This document shows positions 24,286 to 33,684 of a stretch of DNA of 64,000 bases, piece after piece (the first letter of the stretch is position 1; each line of letters starts with the position of its first letter). This stretch comes from Gammaproteobacteria bacterium. GTDB lineage: Bacteria > Pseudomonadota > Gammaproteobacteria > Burkholderiales > Rhodocyclaceae. The stretch covers positions 1-64,000 of the forward strand of contig JAHJHI010000032.1 in NCBI GenBank assembly GCA_018824085.1, given 5' to 3'. The position numbers and the translations under genes are program-made. The notes below the pieces were generated by a model that saw only the letters and a program-made list of their open reading frames with translations, was not told the origin of the DNA and did not search any database.

Positions 24286-25278
24286 ATGAAGGAGTTGGGT
24301 AAAGCTCCGAAGGTTTTGCGGCATGTCGTGGATGTGGAAGAGGCCGGACAGCGCATCGACAACTTCCTGATGCGGGTGTGCAAGGGTGTGCCGAAAAGCC
24401 ATGTATATCGCGTGCTGCGCTCCGGCGAGGTTCGCGTGAACAGCCGGCGGGTCGATCAGACCTATCGGCTGGTCGAACTCGACGAAGTGCGCATTCCGCC
24501 GATGCGGCTCGCCGAGCCGGGCGCCGTCGCCCCGATTCCTGCGCGTGATTTCGACATCCTGTACGAGGACGACGCCTTCCTGGCCATCAACAAGCCGGCC
24601 GGCATGGCGGTGCACGGTGGCAGCGGCGTCAGTTTCGGTGTCATCGAGAGCCTGCGCCGCTCGCGCCCTCAGGCAAAGCTGCTTGAACTCGCGCACCGGC
24701 TCGACCGCGAGACGTCGGGCATCCTGCTCGTTGCAAAGAAGCGCTCCGCACTGACCTCGCTGCACGACGCGTTCCGCGACGGCGGCATGGACAAGCGCTA
24801 CTACGCGCTTGTGAAGGGGCGCTGGCTCAATCCGGTGCAGCACATCCGGCTCGCGCTGACCAAGTACCTGACCGAATCTGGCGAACGGCGGGTCACCGTG
24901 GACAGCGATGGCAAGCATGCGCATTCGATCGCCGAGCTCGAGGTGCGCTGGCCCGGATACAGCCTGCTGGGCGTGCGCATCAAGACGGGGCGCACACACC
25001 AGATCCGCGTGCATCTGGCGCACAGCGGATTCGTCATCGCCGGCGACGAGAAGTACGGTGATTTCGCGCTGAACAAGACCCTGCGCAAGGAGGGGCTGCC
25101 ACGGATGTTCCTGCATGCGCACAGCCTGTCGCTCGACCATCCGCTCAGTGGCGAGCGCCTCCACATCAATGCGCCGCTGCCAGAGGATCTCGCCGGATTC
25201 GTCCGCCGGCTTGATGCACACGACAAACGCGAGTTCGACCGTACCGGAGCCGGAAGTACACATGCCCGCGAATTTTGA
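24286..25278 (+). CDS. rluC: 23S rRNA pseudouridine synthase RluC
   Basis: Isomerises uridines of 23S rRNA; 330 residues. It has an N-terminal S4 RNA-binding domain (~15-80: GQRIDNFLMRVCKGVPKSHV) and an RsuA/RluD catalytic domain with the signature HRLDRETSGILLVAK holding the catalytic Asp. Also NKPAGMAVHGGSG and TGRTHQIRVHLAHSG. The start MKELGKAPKV was chosen because S4 homology begins shortly after; the open frame extends upstream without typical sequence. It is divergent from rne and overlaps the following phosphatase gene by 17 bases. Confidence 0.93.
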   Translation: MKELGKAPKVLRHVVDVEEAGQRIDNFLMRVCKGVPKSHVYRVLRSGEVRVNSRRVDQTYRLVELDEVRIPPMRLAEPGAVAPIPARDFDILYEDDAFLAINKPAGMAVHGGSGVSFGVIESLRRSRPQAKLLELAHRLDRETSGILLVAKKRSALTSLHDAFRDGGMDKRYYALVKGRWLNPVQHIRLALTKYLTESGERRVTVDSDGKHAHSIAELEVRWPGYSLLGVRIKTGRTHQIRVHLAHSGFVIAGDEKYGDFALNKTLRKEGLPRMFLHAHSLSLDHPLSGERLHINAPLPEDLAGFVRRLDAHDKREFDRTGAGSTHAREF

Positions 25279-25918
25279 CCTGATCGTCTTTGACTGGGAC
25301 GGCACCTTGCTGGATTCCGCTGCCGCCATCGTGCACGCCATTCAGAGTGCCTGTGTGGATATCGGCGCGACAGTTCCCGATGCGCCGACGGCGCGGTCGG
25401 TCATCGGTCTGGGCCTGGTCGATGCGCTGGCGCGCGCGGTGCCGGACCTGCCTGCATCCCGCCATCAGGAACTCGCCGGACGCTATCGCTACCATTATCT
25501 GGCGCGCGACCACGAACTGGTGCTGTTCGACGGGGTGTCCGAGTTGCTGACGACGCTTCAGTCGCGCGGCCACACTCTGGCCGTGGCCACCGGAAAGAGC
25601 CGTGCCGGGCTGGATCGTGCGCTCGGCCACACCGGCATCGGCCGCTTCTTTGCAGCGACGCGCTGTGCCGACGAATCGGTGTCGAAGCCGGCGCCCGACA
25701 TGGTGCTGGAGCTGATGGACGAGCTGGCGTTCGATCCGTCCCGCACACTGGTCGTCGGTGACACCACGCATGATTTGCTGATGGCTCGCCATGCGGGCTG
25801 CGCGTCGGTTGCCGTCACTTACGGCGCCCATCCGCTGGCCGAACTGCTCGGTGCGCAGCCGCTCGCGCATTGCGAAAGTGTGGATGAACTGGATGTGTGG
25901 CTCGCATGCCACGCCTGA
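25262..25918 (+). CDS. HAD-family phosphatase (phosphoglycolate phosphatase-like)
   Basis: A 218-residue HAD hydrolase. Motif I FDWDGTLLDS, motif II-type ATGKSRAGLD, the Lys in SVSKPAPDMV, motif IV VVGDTTHDLLMA. The small helical cap after motif I resembles phosphoglycolate phosphatase; specificity cannot be read from sequence. It overlaps rluC by 17 bases and the next gene overlaps it, forming a coupled rluC-HAD-Rieske-sppA operon common in betaproteobacteria. Confidence 0.88.
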   Translation: MPANFDLIVFDWDGTLLDSAAAIVHAIQSACVDIGATVPDAPTARSVIGLGLVDALARAVPDLPASRHQELAGRYRYHYLARDHELVLFDGVSELLTTLQSRGHTLAVATGKSRAGLDRALGHTGIGRFFAATRCADESVSKPAPDMVLELMDELAFDPSRTLVVGDTTHDLLMARHAGCASVAVTYGAHPLAELLGAQPLAHCESVDELDVWLACHA

Positions 25919-26256
25919 AGGTATGCACGTCCGGAGAACTCGTTGACGGCGGTGCCGGCGTGCGGTTCGAGTTCGAACGTCCAGGCGGCTTGCAGAAGGC
26001 ATTTGCCATCCGCTTTCGGGGGCAGGTGTATGGCTACGTCAATCGGTGCGCTCACGTGCCGATCGAGCTCGACTGGAATCACGGCGAGTTCTTCGATACT
26101 TCAAAGCTATACTTGATCTGCTCCACGCACGGTGCCCTGTACACGCCGGAAACCGGGCATTGTGTGGCCGGCCCGTGCCGCGGCCGGCGACTCGAAGCCG
26201 TGGTGCTTGAAGAATCCGGTGGGCTGGTCTGGATGCCCCACGTACCTGTTGATTGA
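25906..26256 (+). CDS. Rieske [2Fe-2S] ferredoxin-like protein
   Basis: A small (116-residue) electron-transfer protein with an intact Rieske motif: the Cys-x-His is in YVNRCAHVPIEL, the Cys-x-x-His in LICSTHGALY. It starts at ATG 25906, inside the HAD gene; an in-frame GTG at 25897 is also open. The partner is unknown. It contrasts with the degenerate Rieske-like protein at 6009-7046. Confidence 0.85.
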   Translation: MPRLKVCTSGELVDGGAGVRFEFERPGGLQKAFAIRFRGQVYGYVNRCAHVPIELDWNHGEFFDTSKLYLICSTHGALYTPETGHCVAGPCRGRRLEAVVLEESGGLVWMPHVPVD

Positions 26257-26264
26257 TTGAGAAA

Positions 26265-27230
26265 ATGTCCGAATCAGAAACGCAGTCAGGAAAGCGAAGC
26301 GACCCCGTATGGGAGCGAGAGGTGATCGAGCGTCTGGCGCTGGCATCCGTCACCGAACAGCGGCGCCGGCGCCGCTGGGGCATCTTCTTCCGGCTTGTGG
26401 GCTTTGCCTATCTGGGAGTGTTGCTGTTTGCCGTGATCGATTGGGGGACTTTGTTCAATCAGGCGGAACATCGCCGGCATACGGCGCTGGTCGAACTCAG
26501 TGGCGTGATCGCGCCGGGTGGCGAGGCGAGTGCGGATGATGTCGTGTCGTCGCTGCAGTCGGCTTTCGACGACAAGAACACACAGGGGGTCATCCTGCGC
26601 ATCAACAGCCCTGGCGGGAGCCCGGTGCAGAGCGGCATCATCAACGACGAGATCCGCCGGTTGCGCGATATCCATCCGGATGTGCCGCTGTATGCGGTGG
26701 TCGAGGACATCTGTGCTTCGGGCGGCTACTACGTGGCGGTTGCGGCCGATCGCATCTTTGTGGACAAGGCCAGCATCGTCGGTTCGATCGGCGTGCTGAT
26801 GGATGGCTTCGGTTTCACCGGCCTGATGGACAAGCTCGGCGTCGAGCGCCGTCTGCTCACGGCGGGCGAGAACAAGGGTTTCCTTGATCCGTTCTCGCCG
26901 CAGCAGGAGCGCCATCGCGAACACGCCCAGGAGTTGCTGGGCGACGTGCATCGGCAGTTCATCGATGTCGTGCGCAAGGGGCGGGGAGATCGGCTGAAGG
27001 AATCGCCCGAAATGTTCTCCGGCCTGATGTGGACCGGTGAGCGCAGTATCGAACTCGGCCTGGCCGATGCGCTGGGCAGCGTCGAATATGTTGCACGCGA
27101 GGTGGTGCAGGCGGAAGACATCGTCGACTACACGCAGCGCCAGAACATCGCCGAGCGCTTCGCCAAGCAGTTCGGCGCCAATCTGGGTGAAAGCGTGGCC
27201 GGCGCCTTCTCGCACATCGGTCTGCGCTGA
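26265..27230 (+). CDS. sppA: Signal peptide peptidase SppA (S49 protease)
   Basis: An inner-membrane serine protease that degrades cleaved signal peptides, 321 residues (short, single-domain form). A basic cytoplasmic N-terminus (EQRRRRRWGIFFRL) leads into one transmembrane helix (VGFAYLGVLLFAVI). The nucleophile Ser is in EDICASGGYYVAVAAD; the Lys base is probably in TAGENKGFLDPF. The conserved LRINSPGGSPVQSGII is the oxyanion region. Last of the rluC operon; the start at 26265 is preferred over a TTG 12 bases upstream. Confidence 0.92.
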   Translation: MSESETQSGKRSDPVWEREVIERLALASVTEQRRRRRWGIFFRLVGFAYLGVLLFAVIDWGTLFNQAEHRRHTALVELSGVIAPGGEASADDVVSSLQSAFDDKNTQGVILRINSPGGSPVQSGIINDEIRRLRDIHPDVPLYAVVEDICASGGYYVAVAADRIFVDKASIVGSIGVLMDGFGFTGLMDKLGVERRLLTAGENKGFLDPFSPQQERHREHAQELLGDVHRQFIDVVRKGRGDRLKESPEMFSGLMWTGERSIELGLADALGSVEYVAREVVQAEDIVDYTQRQNIAERFAKQFGANLGESVAGAFSHIGLR

Positions 27231-27247
27231 GGGGCGCGGGCGAGGCC

Positions 27248-27976
27248 TCAGGCGGCGAGCAGCAGGAAGAGAGTCGGGCGCCGGTCGATGCGTTCGACGT
27301 CGTCCGCTGTCCACTGCGACACCGCGAGCGTGCGCACGAACTGGTCAGGCGCGGTCAGTGCGCTGGCGATGCACAGTAGCGTGTCCTCGCGGCAGTGGGC
27401 ACGGATCGCTTCAAACATCCTCAGATTGCGATACGGCGTTTCAATGAACAGCTGGGTCTGCCGGAGCTGGGTTGATGCCTTCTCCAGCGCGGCCAGTGCG
27501 CGGGCGCGGGCGACATCGTCGACCGGCAGGTAACCGTGAAACGCAAATGACTGGCCGTTGAGGCCGGAAGCCATCAGTCCGAGCAGTATCGACGACGGCC
27601 CCACCAGCGGGGCGACCTCGATGCCCATGGCGTGCGCCGTGCGTGCCGCGAGTGCGCCCGGGTCGGCCACCCCGGGGCAGCCGGCGTCGGAAATCACGCC
27701 CGCACTTCGGCCGGCCAGCAAGGGTGCGAGTTGCTCGCGCAACAGGGCGCCGTCCTTCTCCGGCGGCAGTTCGACGATTTCAAGTTCACGCAACGGTCGC
27801 GGGTGTTCCAGGCGCTTCAACGTGGCGCGAGCGGATTTCGCGTTCTCGACCAGAAAGTAGTCGAGCGAGTGGGCGCGGTCGCGTACTGACGCCGGTGTGT
27901 CGGACTGCCAGTGCGCCGACGCGTCAAGTGCGCTGGGCAGCATGAACAGAGTGCCGGCTGATGTGTTCGAAGTCAT
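27248..27976 (-). CDS. Tetrapyrrole-methylase-fold SAM methyltransferase (RsmI paralogue)
   Basis: A 242-residue SAM-dependent methyltransferase with the RsmI/YabC fold: SDAGCPGVADPGALAART, LVGPSSILLGLMASGLNG, FAFHGYLPVDDVARARAL and FIETPYRNLRMFEAI. It differs from RsmI proper (16S C1402) by a shorter C-terminus and the motif SDAGCPGVADPG, so it is probably a paralogue of unknown rRNA or small-molecule target. It overlaps the yceF stop by four bases and is convergent with sppA. Confidence 0.85.
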   Translation of the reverse strand: MTSNTSAGTLFMLPSALDASAHWQSDTPASVRDRAHSLDYFLVENAKSARATLKRLEHPRPLRELEIVELPPEKDGALLREQLAPLLAGRSAGVISDAGCPGVADPGALAARTAHAMGIEVAPLVGPSSILLGLMASGLNGQSFAFHGYLPVDDVARARALAALEKASTQLRQTQLFIETPYRNLRMFEAIRAHCREDTLLCIASALTAPDQFVRTLAVSQWTADDVERIDRRPTLFLLLAA

Positions 27977-28563
27977 GGCAGCGGGTAGCCGATTTCGCGC
28001 AGCAGCGCACTCAGGCGGATCAGCGGCAACCCGACCAGTGCCGTCGGATCGTCTCCGCTCAGTCGTTCCAGCAGTGCGATGCCGAGTGCTTCTGATTTGG
28101 CGGCACCCGCGCAGTCGAACGGTGTGTCGATGTCGACGTAGCGTTCGATTTCATCCGGGGTCAGGGCCCGGAACGCCACTTCCGTGGGTACGCTCGCTTC
28201 AAGGTGTCTGCCGGTACGCGGGTCGATGACGCAGAGCGCAGTGTCGAAAACGACCGTGCTCGCGCTCAATTCGGCCAGTTGGGCGATGGCGGCCGCGCGG
28301 TTGCCCGGTTTGCCGTAATGCTGGCCGCGGCACGACGCGACCTGATCGGAGCCGATGACGCACGCGTGCGGGAAGCGGGCGGCAATGGCGTCGGCCTTCA
28401 GTCTGGCAAGGCGCCGCGCCTGGGCTGCTGCCGGCTCGCCGTCCAGGCGTGATTCGTCCACGTCGGGCGAATGGGTTGTGAACGGCAGGGTCAGCCGCAT
28501 GAGCAGTTCGCGGCGGTATGGTGACGACGAACCGAGAATGAGCGGCGGGAGTGTTTCAGGCAT
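27973..28563 (-). CDS. yceF: Maf-type 7-methyl-GTP pyrophosphatase (YceF)
   Basis: A 196-residue nucleotide pyrophosphatase that hydrolyses 7-methyl-GTP, of the YceF/Maf-2 subgroup. Motifs: LILGSSSPYRRELLMRL, SPDVDESRLDGEP and GSDQVASCRGQHYGKPG with the catalytic Asp. It starts at MPETLPPL (28563); the upstream in-frame sequence is promoter DNA. It is divergent from yceD, the same neighbourhood as in E. coli. Confidence 0.9.
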   Translation of the reverse strand: MPETLPPLILGSSSPYRRELLMRLTLPFTTHSPDVDESRLDGEPAAAQARRLARLKADAIAARFPHACVIGSDQVASCRGQHYGKPGNRAAAIAQLAELSASTVVFDTALCVIDPRTGRHLEASVPTEVAFRALTPDEIERYVDIDTPFDCAGAAKSEALGIALLERLSGDDPTALVGLPLIRLSALLREIGYPLP

Positions 28564-28608
28564 GTTCGTACGCAGTGCGAAGGGACTCGGCGAAGGTCGA
28601 TGAACGCT

Positions 28609-28638
28609 TTGACAGAAACCGGGCCGGAATAGTATCAT
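28609..28638 (+). promoter_or_regulatory. Sigma70 promoter of the yceD-rpmF-plsX-fab operon
   Basis: TTGACA (28609-28614), an 18-base spacer and TATCAT (28633-28638), near consensus, 44 bases before the yceD start. It lies in the yceF-yceD divergent gap. Confidence 0.85.
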
Positions 28639-28681
28639 TTCGGGTTTGTTTCTCCGCCCGTTGCTGTCACCGGGCGTGCCC

Positions 28682-29248
28682 ATGAGCGTTGAAGATACAG
28701 TGGATGGCGGCCGTGGCGCGCATCGCGGCAGGAACGGCGCGATGCTGCGGCGCCTGCCGGAGCGGCTGGATGTCGCGCAATTCGTCCGGGCGCATGAATC
28801 CATGTCTGGAGTGGCAGCCTACGATGACTTCTCTCGTATTGCCGCCGAGTGCTCGGGGGGTGGCGATGTGGCATGGTCCATCGCTGGCTTGGTCGATGCG
28901 GAAGGCGTCTGTTGGCTAACGCTTGAGGCGGAAGCTGCGTTGAGGATGCCGTGCCAGCGCTGTCTGACGGATGTCGAGGTCGATGTGCGCAGTCGCTCGC
29001 GCTTCCGGTTGGTTTTTGCGGGCGAACAGTGGGGTGACGAGGATCTCGAGGACGACAGTTTCGAGGCGCTCGAGATTGACGGGCCGCTGGATCTGAAGGC
29101 ACTGGTCGAGGATGAGGTGTTGTTGGCGCTTCCGTCGGTTGCCTTGCACGAGCGGTGCGACATGCCCGGTGCGCAAGAGAATGCGGATGATTTGAAAGCA
29201 GTCCGGCCATCGCCTTTTGCGGTGCTCGGCAAATTGAAACGGGCCTGA
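28682..29248 (+). CDS. yceD: YceD family protein (DUF177), 23S rRNA accumulation
   Basis: A 188-residue DUF177 protein, almost always directly upstream of rpmF; YceD influences 23S rRNA accumulation. It contains the family's CxxC in RMPCQRCLTDVEVDV and the acidic segment EDDSFEALEIDGPLDLKAL, ending in PSPFAVLGKLK. I start at ATG 28682; later ATG at 28742 is an alternative. Confidence 0.88.
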   Translation: MSVEDTVDGGRGAHRGRNGAMLRRLPERLDVAQFVRAHESMSGVAAYDDFSRIAAECSGGGDVAWSIAGLVDAEGVCWLTLEAEAALRMPCQRCLTDVEVDVRSRSRFRLVFAGEQWGDEDLEDDSFEALEIDGPLDLKALVEDEVLLALPSVALHERCDMPGAQENADDLKAVRPSPFAVLGKLKRA

Positions 29249-29336
29249 GTGTCCGCACCGGTGGTGCTTGCCGGGCGGAATGGTACAGGTTCAGGGTTTG
29301 TCAGGTTTTTTATCCGGGTATCCGGGGGAGTAGTTC

Positions 29337-29516
29337 ATGGCTGTCCAGCAAAACAAGAAGTCACCGTCGAAGCGCGGCATGCATCGTGCCCACGATTTCC
29401 TGACGGCGCCGGCAACGGCGGTCGAGTCGACCACCGGTGAAGTGCACCTGCGCCATCACATTTCGCCGAGCGGTTTCTACCGCGGCAAGAAGGTGCTCAA
29501 GACGAAGGGCGAGTGA
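29337..29516 (+). CDS. rpmF: 50S ribosomal protein L32
   Basis: A 59-residue ribosomal protein, short enough to be missed by length-limited gene finding. It begins [20 protein letters not shown] and contains [18 protein letters not shown], canonical for L32. There are no zinc-binding cysteines, as in the E. coli protein. It sits between yceD and plsX as expected; a GGGGGAG ribosome site lies ~10 bases upstream. Confidence 0.97.
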   Translation: MAVQQNKKSPSKRGMHRAHDFLTAPATAVESTTGEVHLRHHISPSGFYRGKKVLKTKGE

Positions 29517-29609
29517 GAGCACTCGTCGCGGAACCGGTAGCCGGCGTGTTGCCGGCGATCTCGGGCTACAGTGCATTTTGGGTGACCGTAAAGTGATCGG
29601 GGCCGCGGC

Positions 29610-30623
29610 ATGAGCTACACCGTTGCCATCGACTGCATGGGTGGTGATCACGGTCCGTCGGTGACGGTGCCGGCGGCGCTGGCTTATGTTCGTCGGGACC
29701 CATCCTGCAGCCTGCTTCTCGTCGGGCTGCAGGACGTGCTTGATGCCGAGTTGAAGCGGCTTGGCGCGCTGCACGAGCCACGCCTCACGGTGGTCCATGC
29801 GTCCGAAGTCATCAGCATGGACGAACCGCCTGCACAGGCTCTTCGGGGCAAGAAAAATTCGTCCATGCGGGTCGCAATCGATCTCGTGAAGGAGGGGCGG
29901 GCGCAGGCCGCGGTGTCCGCCGGCAATACCGGCGCACTGATGGCCATCTCAAAATTCGTCCTCAAGACCCTTCCGGGCATTGATCGACCGGCGATTGCGT
30001 CGATATTGCCAACGATGAAGGGCCATACCTATGTGCTTGATCTCGGTGCGAACGTCGATTGCACCGCCGAGCACCTGTTCCAGTTCGGTCTCATGGGCGC
30101 CATGCTTGTGTCGGCGCTGGAGTCGCGCGAGCGTCCGAGTGTCGGCTTGCTCAATATCGGCGAAGAAGCCATCAAGGGTAACGAGACCGTGAAGGGTGCT
30201 GCCGAGCTCTTGCGCGCGAGCGATCTCAATTTCTATGGCAACGTCGAAGGTAACGACATATACAAAGGCACGACCGATGTGGTCGTGTGCGACGGCTTCG
30301 TCGGCAACGTCGCGCTGAAGACGTCCGAGGGACTGGCCCAGATGATTGCCACGTTCCTGCGCGAGGAGTTCAGCCGCGGGCCGCTGCGCAAGCTGATGTA
30401 CATCGTCGCGCGTCCGGTGATCCAGGCCTTTCGCAGGCGGGTTGATCATCGTCGTTACAATGGCGCCAGCCTGTTGGGGCTGCGCGGTGTCGTCGTCAAG
30501 AGTCATGGTTCCAGCGACGCATACGGTTTTGAACAGGCGGTGGCGCGTGCCGCCGACGCGGTGCGAAATGATCTCATCGCCCGCATTACGCATTGCATGA
30601 CACGTACCGAGGTAGCTGCATGA
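29610..30623 (+). CDS. plsX: Phosphate acyltransferase PlsX
   Basis: A membrane-associated 337-residue enzyme that converts acyl-ACP to acyl-phosphate for phospholipid synthesis. Motifs: [71 protein letters not shown] and GNIYKGT-like [20 protein letters not shown]. The stop overlaps the fabH start (ATGA). Confidence 0.97.
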   Translation: MSYTVAIDCMGGDHGPSVTVPAALAYVRRDPSCSLLLVGLQDVLDAELKRLGALHEPRLTVVHASEVISMDEPPAQALRGKKNSSMRVAIDLVKEGRAQAAVSAGNTGALMAISKFVLKTLPGIDRPAIASILPTMKGHTYVLDLGANVDCTAEHLFQFGLMGAMLVSALESRERPSVGLLNIGEEAIKGNETVKGAAELLRASDLNFYGNVEGNDIYKGTTDVVVCDGFVGNVALKTSEGLAQMIATFLREEFSRGPLRKLMYIVARPVIQAFRRRVDHRRYNGASLLGLRGVVVKSHGSSDAYGFEQAVARAADAVRNDLIARITHCMTRTEVAA

Positions 30624-31582
30624 ATTTCTGCCGCATCACCGGCACGGGCGGCTATCTGCCCGGTGCACCGGTGTCGAACGACGATCTGGTGGCGCGCGGC
30701 ATCCAGACGTCGGATGAATGGATCGCCGGGCGGACCGGTATCCGCTTCCGCCATTTTGCTGCCGATGATGAACAGTCGAGTGACCTGGCGCTTCAGGCAA
30801 GCCTGCGTGCATTGCAGGCGGCGGGGTGCGCGCCAGACGACATCGACCTGATCATTGTCGCGACCTCGACGCCCGACCAGGTTTTCCCCAGTACCGCCTG
30901 TCTGCTCCAGAACAAGCTTGGCAACCGCACTGCAGTGGCATTTGACGTGCAAGCCGTGTGTTCGGGGTTTGTCTATGCGTTGACGCTCGCTGAAAAGTTC
31001 ATCCGCTCCGGTTCGCACAGACGGGCACTGGTCGTCGGTGCCGAGGTGTTCTCGCGCATTCTCGACTGGGAAGACCGTGGCACCTGCGTGCTGTTCGGAG
31101 ACGGTGCGGGTGCGGTGGTGCTGGAAGCGTCGAACGAACCGGGCATCCTGTCGTCCGTCCTGCACGCTGACGGCCACTATCACGACATCCTTTCCGTTCC
31201 CGGACAGGTTTGCAACGGTGGCGTGTCGGGCAAGCCGTTGCTGCAGATGGACGGTCAGGCCGTCTTCAAGTTCGCCGTGCGCGTGCTTGGCGATACGGCC
31301 GTGGAGCTGATGGACGCCGCAGGCCTGCCGATGTCGGCGCTCGACTGGCTGGTGCCGCACCAGGCAAATATACGCATCCTTCAATCGACAGCCCGTCGCC
31401 TGGATCTGCCGATGGAGAAGGTTGTCGTGACGGTCGCCGAGCACGGCAACACGTCTGCTGCTTCGGTGCCACTGGCGCTCGACGCGGCCGTGCGGGACGG
31501 TCGCATACGCGCCGGCCAAAATGTGATGCTCGAGGCGGTCGGCGGCGGCTTTACGTGGGGTGGCGTGCTGTTGCGCCTCTGA
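30620..31582 (+). CDS. fabH: 3-oxoacyl-ACP synthase III FabH
   Basis: The initiating condensing enzyme of fatty-acid synthesis, 320 residues. The triad is visible: Cys in [12 protein letters not shown], His in [10 protein letters not shown], Asn in [11 protein letters not shown]. The N-terminal [17 protein letters not shown] and [10 protein letters not shown] are typical. It starts at 30620 ([10 protein letters not shown]), overlapping plsX; fabD follows eight bases after its stop. Confidence 0.97.
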   Translation: MNFCRITGTGGYLPGAPVSNDDLVARGIQTSDEWIAGRTGIRFRHFAADDEQSSDLALQASLRALQAAGCAPDDIDLIIVATSTPDQVFPSTACLLQNKLGNRTAVAFDVQAVCSGFVYALTLAEKFIRSGSHRRALVVGAEVFSRILDWEDRGTCVLFGDGAGAVVLEASNEPGILSSVLHADGHYHDILSVPGQVCNGGVSGKPLLQMDGQAVFKFAVRVLGDTAVELMDAAGLPMSALDWLVPHQANIRILQSTARRLDLPMEKVVVTVAEHGNTSAASVPLALDAAVRDGRIRAGQNVMLEAVGGGFTWGGVLLRL

Positions 31583-31590
31583 CGACAATC

Positions 31591-32535
31591 ATGGATACGC
31601 AGAAACTCGCATTTGTTTTTCCTGGCCAGGGTTCGCAGTCAGTCGGCATGATGTCGGCCTATGGCGAAGATGCCGAAATCCGTCGTACGTTCGACGAGGC
31701 GTCGGCTGCGCTCGGAGAGGACCTTTGGGACATGGCGCTGAACGGCCCGTCAGAACGGCTGTCGCTGACAACCAATACGCAGCCGCTGATGCTCACGGCG
31801 GGTGTCGCCGTGTTCCGCTGCTGGATCGCGCGTACCGGACGGCGTCCGGACATGGTCGCGGGCCACAGTCTGGGCGAATACGCCGCGCTGGTGGCTGCGG
31901 ACGTGCTCGCGCTGTCCGACGCCGTGCCGCTGGTGCGTCTGCGTGCGCGCGCCATGCAGGACGCGGTGCCGGCGGGCACCGGCGCGATGGCGGCCGTGCT
32001 GGGTCTCGACGCCGATGTCGTCGTGGCCTGCTGCCGTGAAGCGGCTGGTGACGAGGTCGTGGCCGCAGTCAATTTCAATTCGCCGGAGCAGACCGTGATT
32101 GCCGGGCACGCTGAGGCGGTGCAGCGCGCGATGGCGCTTCTTGCTGCGCGTGGCGCAAAGCGCACCGTTGCATTGCCCGTGAGCGCGCCGTTTCATTGCA
32201 GCCTCATGCGTCCTGCCGCCGAACGTCTTGCGGCGGCGCTGCCTGCCGTCGAGTTTCGCCGTCCGGCAATCGCATTGATCAACAACGTCGACGTTGCGTC
32301 GCCGTCCGAGCCCGACGCTGTCCGCGATGCGCTCGTGCGTCAGGCGGCTGCGCCGGTGCGCTGGGTCGAGGTGATCCGGCGCATGGCGGAACTGGGCGCC
32401 GGATGCGTGGCCGAATGTGGCCCGGGCAAGGTGCTCGCCGGATTGACGAAACGCATAGACCGCAACCTGACCGGTGTGGCGCTCGCTGATGCGGCGTCGC
32501 TGGAGCAGTTGGCGCAACAGATCGGAGTGGAGTGA
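31591..32535 (+). CDS. fabD: Malonyl-CoA-ACP transacylase FabD
   Basis: Loads malonyl groups on ACP; 314 residues. Catalytic Ser is in VAGHSLGEYAALVA, the His in PVSAPFHCSLMRPAA; the N-terminal FVFPGQGSQSVGMM is the oxyanion region. Its TGA overlaps the fabG ATG by one base. Confidence 0.97.
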   Translation: MDTQKLAFVFPGQGSQSVGMMSAYGEDAEIRRTFDEASAALGEDLWDMALNGPSERLSLTTNTQPLMLTAGVAVFRCWIARTGRRPDMVAGHSLGEYAALVAADVLALSDAVPLVRLRARAMQDAVPAGTGAMAAVLGLDADVVVACCREAAGDEVVAAVNFNSPEQTVIAGHAEAVQRAMALLAARGAKRTVALPVSAPFHCSLMRPAAERLAAALPAVEFRRPAIALINNVDVASPSEPDAVRDALVRQAAAPVRWVEVIRRMAELGAGCVAECGPGKVLAGLTKRIDRNLTGVALADAASLEQLAQQIGVE

Positions 32536-33281
32536 TGGGCGTGCTTGAAGGACAGATTGCGCTGGTGACTGGCGCGAGCCGCGGCATTGGTCGTGCCATT
32601 GCATTGGCACTGGGCGCGGCAGGTGCAACGGTGATTGGCAGCGCCACGACGGAGGCGGGAGCCCGGGGCATCCAGGATGCGCTGGACGACGCCGGCATCA
32701 AGGGGCGTGGCGTCGTCCTCGACGTGACGGACACGGCCGGTGTGGCGGCTGTGATGGCCGCCGTCGAGAGGGATTTCGGTGCCGTGGCCATCCTGGTCAA
32801 CAACGCCGGCATCACGCGTGACAACCTCGCGATGCGCATGAAGGACGACGAATGGCAGTCGGTGATCGACACCAATCTGAAGGCGGTGTTCACAATGTCG
32901 CGCGCAGTCATGAAGGGAATGATGAAGGCCCGTACGGGACGCATCATCAACATCACGTCGGTGGTGGGCGAAACAGGCAATCCGGGCCAGGCCAACTACG
33001 CCGCGGCGAAGGCTGGCGTGGCCGGCATGAGCATGGCGCTGGCGCGTGAGCTGGGGTCGCGCAACATCACGGTCAATTGCGTTGCTCCGGGTTTCATCGC
33101 GACCGACATGACGCACGCGCTCGGCGACGCCGCCCGCGACGCGCTGCTCGGACAGATTCCGCTCGGACGACTCGGAAATGCCGACGAAGTCGCGGCTGCA
33201 GTCGTGTTCCTCGCGTCACCACAGGCGGCCTATGTGACCGGCAGTACTCTGCACGTCAACGGCGGCATGTTCATGCACTGA
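32535..33281 (+). CDS. fabG: 3-oxoacyl-ACP reductase FabG
   Basis: An NADPH-dependent short-chain dehydrogenase, 248 residues, reducing 3-oxoacyl-ACP. NADP site [30 protein letters not shown], catalytic Ser/Tyr/Lys in [20 protein letters not shown] and the terminal [13 protein letters not shown]. It starts one base into the fabD stop codon. Confidence 0.97.
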   Translation: MGVLEGQIALVTGASRGIGRAIALALGAAGATVIGSATTEAGARGIQDALDDAGIKGRGVVLDVTDTAGVAAVMAAVERDFGAVAILVNNAGITRDNLAMRMKDDEWQSVIDTNLKAVFTMSRAVMKGMMKARTGRIINITSVVGETGNPGQANYAAAKAGVAGMSMALARELGSRNITVNCVAPGFIATDMTHALGDAARDALLGQIPLGRLGNADEVAAAVVFLASPQAAYVTGSTLHVNGGMFMH

Positions 33282-33287
33282 TTTCAG

Positions 33288-33316
33288 CAGCGGGGGGCCG
33301 CACAGGCGGCCCGCTG
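33288..33316 (+). other. GC-rich hairpin between fabG and acpP
   Basis: GGCCGC (33296-33301) with GCGGCC (33306-33311) around loop ACAG, extended by CAGCG/CGCTG with three bulged G. No T-run follows, so it is not a clear terminator. It may stabilise the fabG end or partially attenuate, letting acpP be expressed separately from its own promoter. Confidence 0.45.
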
Positions 33317-33342
33317 CGACCGGCGAAGTGGGGCAGGCTTTC

Positions 33343-33351
33343 TGTTACACT
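33343..33351 (+). promoter_or_regulatory. Candidate extended -10 promoter for acpP
   Basis: TGTTACACT: an extended -10 (TG-N-TACACT) 65 bases before acpP, followed by a T-run and a strong GGAAGGAG ribosome site. Consistent with the very high expression needed for acyl carrier protein. Confidence 0.5.
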
Positions 33352-33415
33352 CGCGCCACTTTTTTTAGCGCTCTTACGCTGTCGTCAGAGCCTTACACAG
33401 GGAAGGAGTACCGCA

Positions 33416-33661
33416 ATGGAAAACATCGAACAGCGTGTCAAGAAGATCGTTGCCGAGCAACTGGGCGTGAACGAAGCCGAGATCAAGAACGAGTCGTCGT
33501 TCGTCGACGATCTGGGCGCCGATTCGCTTGACACGGTCGAGCTGGTGATGGCTCTCGAAGAAGAGTTCGAGTGCGAGATCCCCGACGAAGAAGCCGAGAA
33601 GATCACCTCGGTCCAGCAGGCCATCGATTACGTGAATGGCCATCTCGCCAGCAAGGCCTGA
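33416..33661 (+). CDS. acpP: Acyl carrier protein
   Basis: An 81-residue acidic carrier protein of fatty-acid synthesis. Ser37 in [15 protein letters not shown] receives 4'-phosphopantetheine from the AcpS encoded at 47547. Four-helix layout is typical. Start ATG 33416 has GGAAGGAG upstream; fabF follows 23 bases after the stop. Confidence 0.98.
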   Translation: MENIEQRVKKIVAEQLGVNEAEIKNESSFVDDLGADSLDTVELVMALEEEFECEIPDEEAEKITSVQQAIDYVNGHLASKA

Positions 33662-33684
33662 TTGTTCATCTGACGGAGTCCGTT